The notes under the pieces are model-generated. The model was not told the origin of the DNA and searched no databases. It was given only the letters and a program-made list of their open reading frames with translations. Position numbers and translations under genes: made by a program. A DNA stretch of 64,000 nucleotides, taken from the NCBI GenBank assembly GCA_025716855.1, contig JAIXMQ010000019.1:399001-463000 (forward strand), given 5' to 3'. The stretch comes from Pilaira anomala. Taxonomy: Eukaryota > Mucoromycota > Mucoromycetes > Mucorales > Mucoraceae. Shown here piece after piece: positions 1 to 9,749 of this stretch (the first letter of the stretch is position 1; each line of letters opens with the position of its first letter).

Positions 1-300
1 CGTTGAATAACAGAAGTAATTGATAAAAGGGACGATATGCTACCAAATTCTTGTTATATCAGAAGGTTGATTTGATATAAAATCGATCGATATCTCTGAT
101 GCCTTCTTATGAATATCTTTTCCTAGATCCAAAATGCCGTGTTAAACTACAACGCTTAACTTGCAAGTTCCAGTAATATATTCTTAGAGTGGTAAAAGCT
201 TTTTTTTATTAATATTGAAAAGTTTCTGCTTTTTAAGAGGAAGGTAAATGTGGTACAAAAAGGGGAAGGAATTAATGGGAGTCACGCCGCTCACTCAACA
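1..300 (-). repeat. 3' LTR of the Ty3 element, truncated by window start
   Basis: Matches 6947-7246 base for base as far as read by eye. By comparison with the full copy (450 bp), about 150 bases lie left of the window. It ends in CTCAACA at 300, the complement of the TGTTGAG start expected of an LTR. Confidence 0.93.
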
Positions 301-385
301 AGGGTCCTACAATTTAATAATTCTTCCGACTTGATAAATTGTAATAATATACCGGTAGACTCTTATTTATTCCTTTTCCTTCTTT

Positions 386-414
<29 letters not shown>
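301..414 (-). other. Region between pol stop and 3' LTR, with A-run and no clear polypurine tract
   Basis: In the element's sense, the pol stop codon (415-417) is followed at once by an uninterrupted run of about 29 A. About 85 mixed bases then lead to the LTR. The bases touching the LTR read GTAGGACCCT in the element's sense, which is not the purine-only tract normally used to prime plus-strand DNA synthesis. Confidence 0.6.
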
Positions 415-419
<5 letters not shown>

Positions 420-3400
420 GTTTTCTTTTCTTTCCTCTACTATCATTCTGATCCTCATTCTGCTCGACTTCGATTACTTTGGTAGTAGCTTCTTCATTTG
501 ACACGAGAAGATTCTTATACTGTAGATTGGTGCGAGGGCGCACCTTATACAATTTGATGTCATTAGCGTGTATTGGTACAGGTAACTCTTCGGATCCATC
601 GGCCACCTGAAATACGTCTCTGCCCAATAATCTCGAAATGGTGTATGGACCAATCCAACTAGGAATCATTTCATTCGATAATTCTGTGAGGGCGAAGTTC
701 TTGACAAAGACTTTATCGTATAGTCGGAACGTACGTGATTTGGTTTTCTTTGTGGCATCGTATCTTTTCTTCATTAATTCGTTTTTTAATACTAGGCGAT
801 CAATTGCATGAGGTAATATATTGTCATTGAGATTCAGAATTTCTAACAGCCGGTTGTCCAGAATAGCCTCTTCTACTTTTTGATACTCACTTGCAGCTGC
901 CATTTCATCAATATGAGTTGTATTACTAGGATTAGAGAGAGATTTTTCCAGCGATTCGAAATCTTGTATATTCAGATCATAATGCATACGAGGCTGCCTT
1001 CCATGTAACAAAAAGAATGGTGAGAACCCATGAGCTCCATGTTCATGTGTTCGTATCGTAAAGCACACAGCTGGTAACCATTTAACCCATCCGCCAATAT
1101 ACATATCACACAGTCGGGACAACATACGTTTGATGGATTGAATTACACGTTCAACTTTTCCTTGTCGCTGCGAATGATGAGTGGGACCTACTAATAATTT
1201 GAGTTGATACCTTTTTAGAAAATTTGCAGTAATTTGTGACACGAAATGACTACCACCATCACAATAGATCTTGTATGGAACACCATATCGACATATCCAT
1301 TCGTATAGGCAAGTAACGGTTGCATCAGCAGTTTCAGCCGGGCTTGGATATGTTTCGACCCACCCAGAAAACATGTCAATGATAACTACTACACAAACTA
1401 GTTCATGGTCAGGATTATGCATAGCGCAGAAATCAATCATAATCTCGCTAAGAGGACCTAGGGGTGGCGGACGTATAGGGCGTAACGGCAGAGTGGAAAT
1501 CTTGCTACTATAACGAGCACATGATCCACACGACTCAACATACAGTTTGACATCATTAAAATAGCCAGGCCAGTAATAGTTTCTTGCGACCTTACCAAAA
1601 GTACTTGTGACACTTTGATGTCCAGATAGAATGTGATCATGGCACTGTTTGATTATCTCTAAGACTTCACTATGCTTAGCCACTTGTCTGATGCTTGCTT
1701 CTTCGTCAACTCTTGGTTTGTTTTTAATGAATATTTTTCCTTCCCTTTCGAAACATCTTAATAGAAATCGCTTTAGCTGGTACCTTTCTGTCAATGGAAA
1801 CGAGTCTGGGAATGTCATATCCGTTAAGTATTGCAGAGCAGCTTCATATCGATATGTAGGTAATCCTCCTAAAGATTCATCAATGGCTGTATCCGTGTTT
1901 TCTACATTAGCAGCAGCGGCAGCAGTAAATATAATGGGGAGATAACCACGTTCAACATCAGCTATTTCAGCGGCTTCATCTAATATGCGTTGCTTTTCCG
2001 AAGGTGGTTTATGGGGTCTCCTAGATAGCGCATCCGCATTGGCGTTATGAGAACCTGGTCGGTAATAAATATCAAAATCATATTCCATTATAGACAATAA
2101 CCATTTGACCATACGCACTGGAGAATCTTCTTTAATTGAGAGCATGTATTTAAGGGCGAGGTGATCAGTGTAAACCTTGAATGTATTGTTGAGTAGATAA
2201 TAACGGAAATACTTGATAAAATAAACAATAGCTAGCATTTCAATTTCATATACTGCGTAATATATTTCTGCTCCTTGCAAAGAGCGACTGCCATAATATA
2301 TTGGGTGTAATAGTTTTTCATCCGAATCATCTGCTTGTGCCAAAATTCCAGATATAGCTGTCTTACTTGCATCGGTATATAACACAAAAGGTTTAGAGAA
2401 ATCAGGGTGGGCTAAAATCGGTTTAGTTGTCAATAAATCCTTACAACGATCGAACGCATTTTGAGATTCTTGATTCCACTGGAAACGAAAGTTTTTCTTC
2501 AATAGTTTGGTTAAAGGTTGAGTTTCTTCTGAAAATCGAGGCACAAAGCGTCTATAGTATTGGATTAACCCTAAGAAAGTTCTAACTTCACTTTGATTTG
2601 TTGGAACCGGCCAAGAGACTATGCGGTCGATCTTCTTCTGATCCATTTGGAAACCTGTAATACCACATATGTATCCTAATAGCTTTAACTCCTGGTAGCC
2701 GAATTTGCATTTTGTTTTGGATAATGACATATTGTAATCAGAAACACGTTGTAATACTTTATCAAGTTGATTAAGATGTTCTTCAAATGTACTTGAATAC
2801 GTCAGTCCATCATCTAAATAAATCATAAAGTGGCTCTTCATATCATGGAAGATTTGATCCATTGCTCTTTGCCAATACGATGGTGCTCCTTGAAGTCCCA
2901 TTGGTAGTACTTTCCAATGCCATAATCCATGTGGCGTAATAAATGCTGTATACTTACGACTTTCAGGGTCCAAAGGGGCTTGCCAATAGCCACGAAAGGC
3001 ATCAAATATGGTGAAGTACTTTGCTTGTCCCAACTTGGTAAATAATAAATTGATATTTGGTAATGGATATTTGTCAACGACAGTATGGCTGTTGATTGGT
3101 TTGTAGTTTAAACATAATCGATATGGTTCCTTAGTTGATACCGATGGATCAATTCTGACTTGTTCGGTTTGTTCTTCGGGGTCCTCTAATAAGCTAGGTG
3201 CTACTGTTGTATGTGTAAAGTCCTTTTTTTTTGTGTTTTCTACATTAATGGTTCTCTCTATTGATTCAGATATTCTTCCTTTCGGTGCTGACAAAATATC
3301 ATACGAATCCACTTCCAATTTCTCAATTTCTTGACCCTCTCCTTCCCATATGACTGTATTGTAAATATGACCTTTCTCTTGTTTTTGTTTTTCACCGGTT

Positions 3401-5367
3401 ACGAACTTGACATCCGGGGCCTTTCCTTTAGCTTGTGGTCGTTTCTTCCGCTTATTTCGTTTGTTAATATCAGATGGAATTAGTACCGTTCCAGCTGCCC
3501 AAGGACTATTGCTTCTTTCAATCATACCGTATTCTTCTAATTGAGCCAATGCTCCCAGTAGCCATTTATCAGCGTCATATGGAATATTATAAGGAGGACA
3601 ACTCACAGGGACCGCATTCGGTTTTAAGACAATTTTATACGGTTCATAATTCAAAGTTTTTATTTCAGAAAGATTGGTTACAAAAATATGTTCATGTTTC
3701 AATATAATTTTACATAATTCTTTTTTTTGACTAAGAGGTAAATCTGGATTTATATCGAATTCTTTTTCAATAGTTGCTAATTTCTGCTCTTGAGGGTCCA
3801 AAACACAGGCTGAATTAATCTTTGCCGTAATTACTTGAATATCTTCTTCTTCTATTCTTTCATTCTTATTACCAGGCAAATACACCAAGCCATTTACGAC
3901 TGAGGGAATTACAACATCCTGAGAATCTACCGTGAAACTTTCCATATATCTCTTCACTTCGATTTCATCTTTTTCAATATTATCACGCACTTCCAGTTCT
4001 TTTGGATTTATTTCGCCTGTAGGAGTCAATACACCAATAACCGCACCCTTGGGCATACAAACCGCTTGGTCACTTCTTATGTTAGCTATGAAAGTTACAG
4101 ACTTCAAAGACTTATGTGATATGGTAGGACAAACAACAATACCAGAATTGATGGCTGACATACTTGCTTCCAAAATCAAGGCTTCATTTGAAGGAAGAAA
4201 CGTAACGTCTTCCGACTGGAAAGTAACTTGTACTACTTCTTTAGGATCCAAAACCAGTTCTTGAGCTAGTTGTAGCTGCTTCCGATGACCTGATATATTG
4301 ATCTGATTTACCTTTACTACAAGACCAGATCCAGTACTGGTAGTTTCATCTTTTTCTTGTTCCGAGAACCTAACTTGTTTGATATTGACTACAGAATTTC
4401 TACCGGTACCATCATGTAAATCAATGATTATAGGCTTATCATTAACAGCAGGGTCCACAAAATCAGACTCATTAAATACCAGTTCCATTCGTTTTGTACT
4501 GAGGTCCGCGCTAGCACTGTGTAAAAAATCTCTTCCTAACAAGATTGCTGAATCTGAAGGGGCAACAACGATAAACTTTTGTGGGACCGAAATTTCTTCC
4601 GAGAAGTACAACATAACATTCTTCGCCAAACCAACTGCTTTTTCAACCATACGACCACCAAAGTCTAACGAGATATTAGCGGGAGTGATCAAATGTTCTA
4701 GCATGTTTTCCTTTAAGACTTGTAAGGGAATAATACTATCAGTAGCTCCACTATCAATCATCACTTCATACACCCGGTTACCAATAATGACATGAGCACA
4801 CATTAAATTTGAGAAAGTTCTTTCTTGCTCTTCAACAGGGAGATTACTAATAGCATTTTTGATTTGAGTCAATAATACATTATTAACATCGTTGCTATCT
4901 GGAGACATAGAAGTAGTTCCTCTTCGACTTGGATCAAATCCTAATAGTGATTTTACAGCAGCATTCAAGGTAGGAGCATACGCCAGTAGTGTAGTAAGCG
5001 GCAAGGTAATATTAAGACTACGGACATAGGGCTCCATGGTAAATCTTCTGATTGTCTTTCCATCTGATGATAGTTCCATAGGGTGATTCTTACGCATCTT
5101 TTCAATTAAAGAGGGGGGGTCGCGACCTTCACGAATAGCTTGATCGTCGATTTCCTTCTTTTCTTTCTTGACCTGTCGTGCATGGCTAGCTGCTTCGGCT
5201 CGCTTAGCTTTAATCATGGCTTTTCTTTCCTCCTCAGTTAAAATACTTTGCGCCAACAGTTCAGTTTGGATCATTTGTTCTACACCAGTGCTTGAATCAA
5301 CATGCATAGGCTCCGTCTCTTCCATGGCATTTATTGCAATAGTAGGAATTTTACTTAGGGTACTCAC
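415..5367 (-). CDS. pol: Ty3/gypsy Pol polyprotein (protease, RT, RNase H, integrase)
   Basis: An open frame of 1650 codons encoding the retrotransposon enzymes. Visible motifs (counting the first in-frame GTG as residue 1): aspartic protease DSG near 205; RT entry motif SPWA near 631; RT active site YLDD near 850; RNase H TDAS near 998; integrase zinc finger H-H-C-C near 1245-1283; integrase catalytic D near 1312 (IDF), D near 1370 (CDGGSHF) and E near 1406 (QGKVER); a GPY/F module (WIGPYTI) near 1570. I see no chromodomain. The frame is -1 relative to gag and is open back to 5403, overlapping the gag end by 34 nt. The listed start is GTG; the first in-frame ATG is at 5325. A charged segment of roughly 115 residues (about 635-745) separates RT motifs SPWA and YRLCLNYK, which normally lie close together. 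No internal stops, so probably functional. Confidence 0.93.
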
Positions 5368-5369
5368 AC

Positions 5370-6752
5370 CTACATATGGTACCCGTGCTGAAAATCCTGA
5401 GGTTCAGAATAATCATAAATATCATCATTGTAGCCGTAGTCACCTTCTCTTGTTGCTACAATACTGTTGCTACTGCCATGAGGTTTACCTGGAACTGGTC
5501 TTCCTTGTTGCTGGCATACACGAGATAAATGATCACCGCCACATTTACCGCACGGATTACGACAATCATACTGGCGATGCTCTAAGCTTCCACAATTAAA
5601 ACATCCTCTGTTTGTTCTGGCTTCGACCGGTCCATTACTTCTTCTTTCCGCTTTTGGAGGCTCATTATACCTGGCTTGTACTGGTTGGGCTACTTCATTT
5701 CTATAACCTTCAGTAGGTCGGGATCGCGATTGAATGTTACGTTGGTAATTATAATTAGAATTGTTAGCTAGTCTTTGCTCCAGCTTCTTCTCCACTAATG
5801 CATCCATTTTACTGAAGAATTTATCGGCTATTTTGTCCATAGCATCAGTCTTCTCTTTATCATCCTCTTGAGCTTTCACTTGATTTACTTCTTGAACCCT
5901 AGCTTGAGTCATACCATGTACTGGTGTCATATTAGATTGCAGGTTACAAACAGGCTGCTGAAATAAATTTTGAGGTGATTGGAGCGAAGAGATGCTGCCA
6001 TAATAACGATGGTCAGCATTAGTCAATCCTTGAACTAAACCATCAAGAGTTGCAGGAGGTCCACCAAGATACATGTCCGCATAAATACGAGTAAGACCAT
6101 TCACTACATGACTAATAAATTTTACATCTGATGTATCCAAGGTACATCTTTCATAAAGTCTAAGCTTATCACGATAGTAAGAATAAGCTGATTCATTATC
6201 ACCTTGCTGACGTTGCCAGAACTCTCGTTCCAAAAATGCTTGTTTTTCAGGTGTCATGTACTTTGATAAAAATCTATTTTGAAAACTGCCCACTATATTT
6301 GGAGCTGTAGCACCTGACACAAACGAATGGTTACTCCAATTCTGCTGTAAGTACCACTTCCTAGCTGAATCCACGAGATATCCACCTGCTACTTCTATTT
6401 TATCTGCTTCAGTGGTTGCATTTATAACTTGAGGATGTGTAGAGACTTTTCTAAAAAACTCTACTGCACTTTCGTTAAATCCTAATCCACTAAACATTTC
6501 TAACACATGAGGCGATCCATATTGCGAATAAATGTTACCAGCATGGTAGGTCTGCTGATATGGGGGTGTAACCACTTGTGGTACAAAATAAATTTGAGCG
6601 CTATTCTGTTGAGGAATGGGACTCGTGGCAACACCCATAACTTGATGGTGTTGTTGGTAAATAGGTTGAGGAGTATATCCTTGTACTGGAACATAATTTC
6701 CATTAGGAGGAATCGCTCCACTTGATGAATAAGGTGATGGATAAGAATACAT
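5370..6752 (-). CDS. gag: Ty3/gypsy Gag protein with two zinc knuckles
   Basis: A 460-residue structural protein of the retrotransposon particle. The N-terminus is rich in Y, P, Q and S. The middle (about 90-240) has the retrotransposon-gag look, with ARKWYLQQ followed by FQNRFLSKY. The C-terminal part carries two nucleic-acid-binding zinc knuckles near residues 384-413: CFNCGSLEHRQYDC fits C-x2-C-x4-H-x4-C, and CGKCGGDHLSRVC fits the variant C-x2-C-x3-H-x4-C. The ATG lies only 44 bases after the 5' LTR and is preceded by an A-run in the sense strand. The stop is TAG; pol is open across it in the -1 frame. Confidence 0.92.
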   Translation of the reverse strand: MYSYPSPYSSSGAIPPNGNYVPVQGYTPQPIYQQHHQVMGVATSPIPQQNSAQIYFVPQVVTPPYQQTYHAGNIYSQYGSPHVLEMFSGLGFNESAVEFFRKVSTHPQVINATTEADKIEVAGGYLVDSARKWYLQQNWSNHSFVSGATAPNIVGSFQNRFLSKYMTPEKQAFLEREFWQRQQGDNESAYSYYRDKLRLYERCTLDTSDVKFISHVVNGLTRIYADMYLGGPPATLDGLVQGLTNADHRYYGSISSLQSPQNLFQQPVCNLQSNMTPVHGMTQARVQEVNQVKAQEDDKEKTDAMDKIADKFFSKMDALVEKKLEQRLANNSNYNYQRNIQSRSRPTEGYRNEVAQPVQARYNEPPKAERRSNGPVEARTNRGCFNCGSLEHRQYDCRNPCGKCGGDHLSRVCQQQGRPVPGKPHGSSNSIVATREGDYGYNDDIYDYSEPQDFQHGYHM

Positions 6753-6796
6753 TTTTTTTTTTTTTTTGTTATTGTTTGAATTTATAATTAATTAGT
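6753..6796 (-). other. Leader between 5' LTR and gag (primer-binding position)
   Basis: Only 44 bases lie between the LTR end and the gag ATG. The first bases after the LTR in element sense are ACTAATTAATTATAAATTC. They do not begin with TGG, the usual complement of a tRNA CCA end, so a conventional tRNA 3'-end primer site is not visible. A self-priming or internal-tRNA scheme is possible but not shown. Confidence 0.6.
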
Positions 6797-7246
6797 TGTT
6801 GAGATAGTTGTTCAATTGATGATGCTTCCTTCTAGATGTTTCTTTCAACGCCCAGCTTCTCCACCATATAAATTTGCAATGAGATCGTGACGTTGAATTT
6901 GACAAAGGTCTATTTGGAAGCACAAGTTAGCCTTACTTAGAAGATACGTTGAATAACAGAAGTAATTGATAAAAGGGACGATATGCTACCAAATTCTTGT
7001 TATATCAGAAGGTTGATTTGATATAAAATCGATCGATATCTCTGATGCCTTCTTATGAATATCTTTTCCTAGATCCAAAATGCCGTGTTAAACTACAACG
7101 CTTAACTTGCAAGTTCCAGTAATATATTCTTAGAGTGGTAAAAGCTTTTTTTTATTAATATTGAAAAGTTTCTGCTTTTTAAGAGGAAGGTAAATGTGGT
7201 ACAAAAAGGGGAAGGAATTAATGGGAGTCACGCCGCTCACTCAACA
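6797..7246 (-). repeat. 5' LTR of the Ty3 element (450 bp, complete)
   Basis: Bounded by TGTTGAG at 6797 and CTCAACA ending at 7246. Its last 300 bases equal positions 1-300. It should carry the element's promoter and transcript ends; I did not identify a TATA box with confidence. Confidence 0.93.
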
Positions 7247-7694
7247 GTACAAGGACTTGAAGATATCACGTGCTCTCGCTGGTATGATAAACACCTCTGG
7301 TAATGAATCTGCTGCTACCTCTATTCGTGTCCCTTCTTCTGTTTGTATAACTGTTTCTTCTTCTTCTGCACCTGTTTTTACAGATACTCAGGCATCTAGA
7401 ACAACTGTACCTCATGACATGTCCTTGTTCTAATGGGAAGGTCAAATATTCAATCGTTTAAGACAAGTCTTTGCTGATATCAAGGCTTGTATCCAAAACT
7501 TTGAGTATATCATGATAAGTCATTGCTTGCCTATTGATTCCAACTATCTTGGTTTTTTGGCACTTTTATTGTCACCCACAGCTCGTATTTGGTTTGACGA
7601 CTTTGTCGTAGTACAAGTGCTGTTTCGCCTACTTGGTCTGATTTCTCTGTTGCTATCATTGCAAGATACAGTGTTATTTAATATAATAAAATAA
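7247..7694 (+). pseudogene. Decayed gag-like retroelement fragment
   Basis: Plus-strand reading gives broken gag-like protein in more than one frame. The first part is a Ser/Thr-rich stretch ending at a stop near 7433. After it come segments reading WEGQIFNRLRQVFADI, LLSPTARIWFDDF and then, after a frame change near 7610, TWSDFSVAIIARY. The pattern 'L...A..WF' followed by 'W..F...I..RY' is typical of retrotransposon Gag proteins. Stops and at least one frameshift show it is dead. The young Ty3 copy adjoins it directly at 7246/7247, so it probably landed in or beside this older relic. Confidence 0.5.
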
Positions 7695-8705
7695 GGTGAA
7701 TTCTTGAGACATCACAATCGGCACCACAAAAAAAAGGGGGCAGGCTTTTGGCCTTTGGGTTTCCTGATTGTGGTGTAGATGAATTTATGTGGCGCCTTTT
7801 GAGCTTTATGCATTAATCAAAGGCTTTATAGAGCTAATATTATACTTATACTTTATCAACCGTATCAGTTTAAGTTTAGTTGTAAATAAAAGCAAATATT
7901 TTTTTTGCTAATTGGTTTTTGCAATGAATTAAAGATATATAATAAAAGAAGGAAAAAAGGCTACTGTGTAGTTAACTAAGACAAATGTTAAGGTAAATAA
8001 TAATAATCAAAAAAAAAAAGTCTAGCGGTAAAAAGCGGTATAATCATCTTAATAAAAAAGAATGGTTTTATTTATGTATATCACAACATGTCAAAGGAAA
8101 TTAGGTTTAATCTGAACTTTTTGTTTATTACTTTTTTTTTTATTAAACATGGTAATTTTCTACAGCCTGAACCCCCACCAAAATTATTAAGCGTTATGTT
8201 CAAACAATGCAGAATTTAAAAACAAATCTTTCCATTCATTTAGATTTATTATTCCATTTGTAAAATTGTACATGCCCTAATAGAAACAGTGTCTTTTCCT
8301 AATAGCAATTAACCTTAATTACTACTTTACATTGATTCTTATATCATTAGAAAGAGCGTTAAATTCCGTCCTAGAAACCATCTAAAAGCTATGGTCTAAT
8401 ATTTTAGTAATGCCAAGATGATAGAGAGTTGTGGGAGCTGGTTATTTACACCCGAAATTTATTAAAAAGGAAATCACGTCATACGTTACACCACAATTTC
8501 GGGAATAAACGTTGAGTTTTATTCCCGAAATATTTATCCAATCACATACAATTAATTCGTCATATAATCTTGGTTTTAGTGCAATGTATACATCATGTCA
8601 TTGTCATACACACCCAGGGATTTTTTTTGTAATTCAGTTTTAAGAGCTTTAAAAAAGCATTATGGCTTATTTCTTTCTTCTTTTGTATACATAACCATAT
8701 TTCAA
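7695..8705. other. AT-rich non-coding stretch
   Basis: No convincing gene. It contains A/T runs and, near its right end, the inverted repeats described separately. It may include the 5' end of the DNA transposon whose genes follow. Confidence 0.5.
8451..8531. repeat. Cluster of inverted repeats (CCCGAAAT / ATTTCGGG)
   Basis: Three alternating copies of one word: CCCGAAATT at 8451-8459, AATTTCGGG at 8495-8503, and CCCGAAAT at 8524-8531. The last two form a perfect 14-bp stem, ATTTCGGGAATAAA (8496-8509) with TTTATTCCCGAAAT (8518-8531), around an 8-base loop. It lies just upstream of the Myb/SANT-like gene, so it could be a transposon end, a promoter operator or a MITE relic. No matching inverted end was found right of the transposase near 11300-11460. 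Confidence 0.7.
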
Positions 8706-9731
8706 ATGTTTAACAATACTTACGACTTCCTCAACGTAGACTTATCTGTCAACAACAACGAAAGGCCCTCTTCGTATGGTCAATGGAGCGATAAGAGAAG
8801 AATGGCTTTTGTCGAAACTATGATTGAACATCACCCTTTTAGTGTTAAAAGAGGTGGGGTAACAGCTGCCTGGAAAAGGGTCATAGATGATGTCAACAAT
8901 ACAGATAAAAGCTTGAATAAACTTGCTAGGTCAACACTCGAAGATAACCTGAAAACATTCATCAGGGATATCAAGGATAAGATGACTAAGGACCTTTTGG
9001 AAACAGGGACTAATGATTCTGAAACAACCTTCGAGGATAGAATGCTTACGCTCATAACTATGGTAAATAAAAAGAGTTAGAAATTAAAGCACAATACTTA
9101 TATTTTTTTTTTTTTGATTCTAAAAAAAAAGATGGAGGAACACGATGATTCTGTGGCAAAAAAAAGTGACAAGGATCAAAGAGAATTAGTCGAAAAAAGA
9201 GATCGTAACGCTCGTTTGATTGAAGCCTCTAAAAGAGGTAACGGAAAGGGAAAGGGTGCTTCAATCAACCTTAATCAGTTCGAGGATCTCGATGATGATG
9301 ATTACCAAATCATCAGCGACGATGACGAAATTCTTGCTCGTCAGTCCAAGAAAGCACGTCTCAATCGCCAAGATGACGAGACAGAGATTGATTACGCAAG
9401 AAGAGAACTGCGTCTTGTGATTGATGCTGTCAACAATGATAGCAGAGCACAAACCAACCGGGCTGTAATTGTTGAAAAGTCCATTAGTACCATTGAACGA
9501 CTTGTTGCTCATCAACAAGTTATAATCAAACAAATGCAACAACAAATGCAACAGCAACAACGGCTACAATCAAATCAGTTTGGTTTGTTGTCCCACCAAA
9601 TCAGCCAAGCAATCAATACATTCAACCAGTATATGTTGCATCAGGAAAATAGGGCACCTGTTCCTCCTCCTCTTACTCCCATCCCTCCCTCCCCTAAAAA
9701 AGCTAGGCAAACTAATAATAAAAAGAAATAA
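8706..9731 (+). CDS. Myb/SANT-like DNA-binding protein of a Harbinger-like transposon
   Basis: Two exons, 8706-9062 and 9132-9731, joined in phase by a 69-nt GT-AG intron (ATG/GTAAAT ... AAAAAG/ATGGAG), giving 318 residues. The frame is also open to an ATG at 8595, but the extra 37 residues look non-coding, so I prefer 8706. The N-terminal third has the trihelix/Myb-SANT pattern seen in fungal transposon accessory proteins: YGQWSDKRRMAFVETM followed by a W (AAWKRVIDDVN). The middle is acidic (DLDDDDYQIISDDDE); the C-terminal part is a Gln-rich coiled coil (QMQQQMQQQQRL) ending in a proline stretch and a basic tail (KKARQTNNKKK), a possible nuclear signal. It is convergent with the broken DDE transposase 18 bases downstream. 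Family knowledge: PIF/Harbinger elements carry such a DNA-binding partner. The intact frame is notable beside the dead transposase. Confidence 0.65.
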
Positions 9732-9749
9732 ATATTTTATTTGTAAATC

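Larger units (their letters stand above)
1..7246 (-). mobile_element. Ty3/gypsy LTR retrotransposon (left end cut by window)
   Basis: A complete-looking LTR retrotransposon read on the minus strand. Its parts, in its own 5' to 3' order, are LTR 6797-7246, short leader 6753-6796, gag 6752-5370, pol 5367-415, a run of about 29 A and a short tail 414-301, then the 3' LTR at 300-1, which continues beyond the window. The 300 visible bases of the left LTR match the right LTR at a constant offset of 6946 with no difference that I can see, so the insertion is recent. LTR ends are TGTTGAG and CTCAACA, a 7-bp terminal inverted repeat. The order protease, RT, RNase H, integrase in pol is that of Ty3/gypsy (Metaviridae). 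Both ORFs are open, so the copy may be mobile. The target-site duplication cannot be tested because the left flank is outside the window; the right flank starts GTACA. Confidence 0.95.

Noticed and set aside
1271..5599. Plus-strand ORFs of 77-143 codons within the retrotransposon
   Set aside because: Antisense shadows of gag and pol.
8595..8705. Extended N-terminus for the Myb/SANT-like protein
   Set aside because: The extra residues are hydrophobic and unlike the rest; ATG at 8706 gives a more usual protein start, though 8595 is not excluded.
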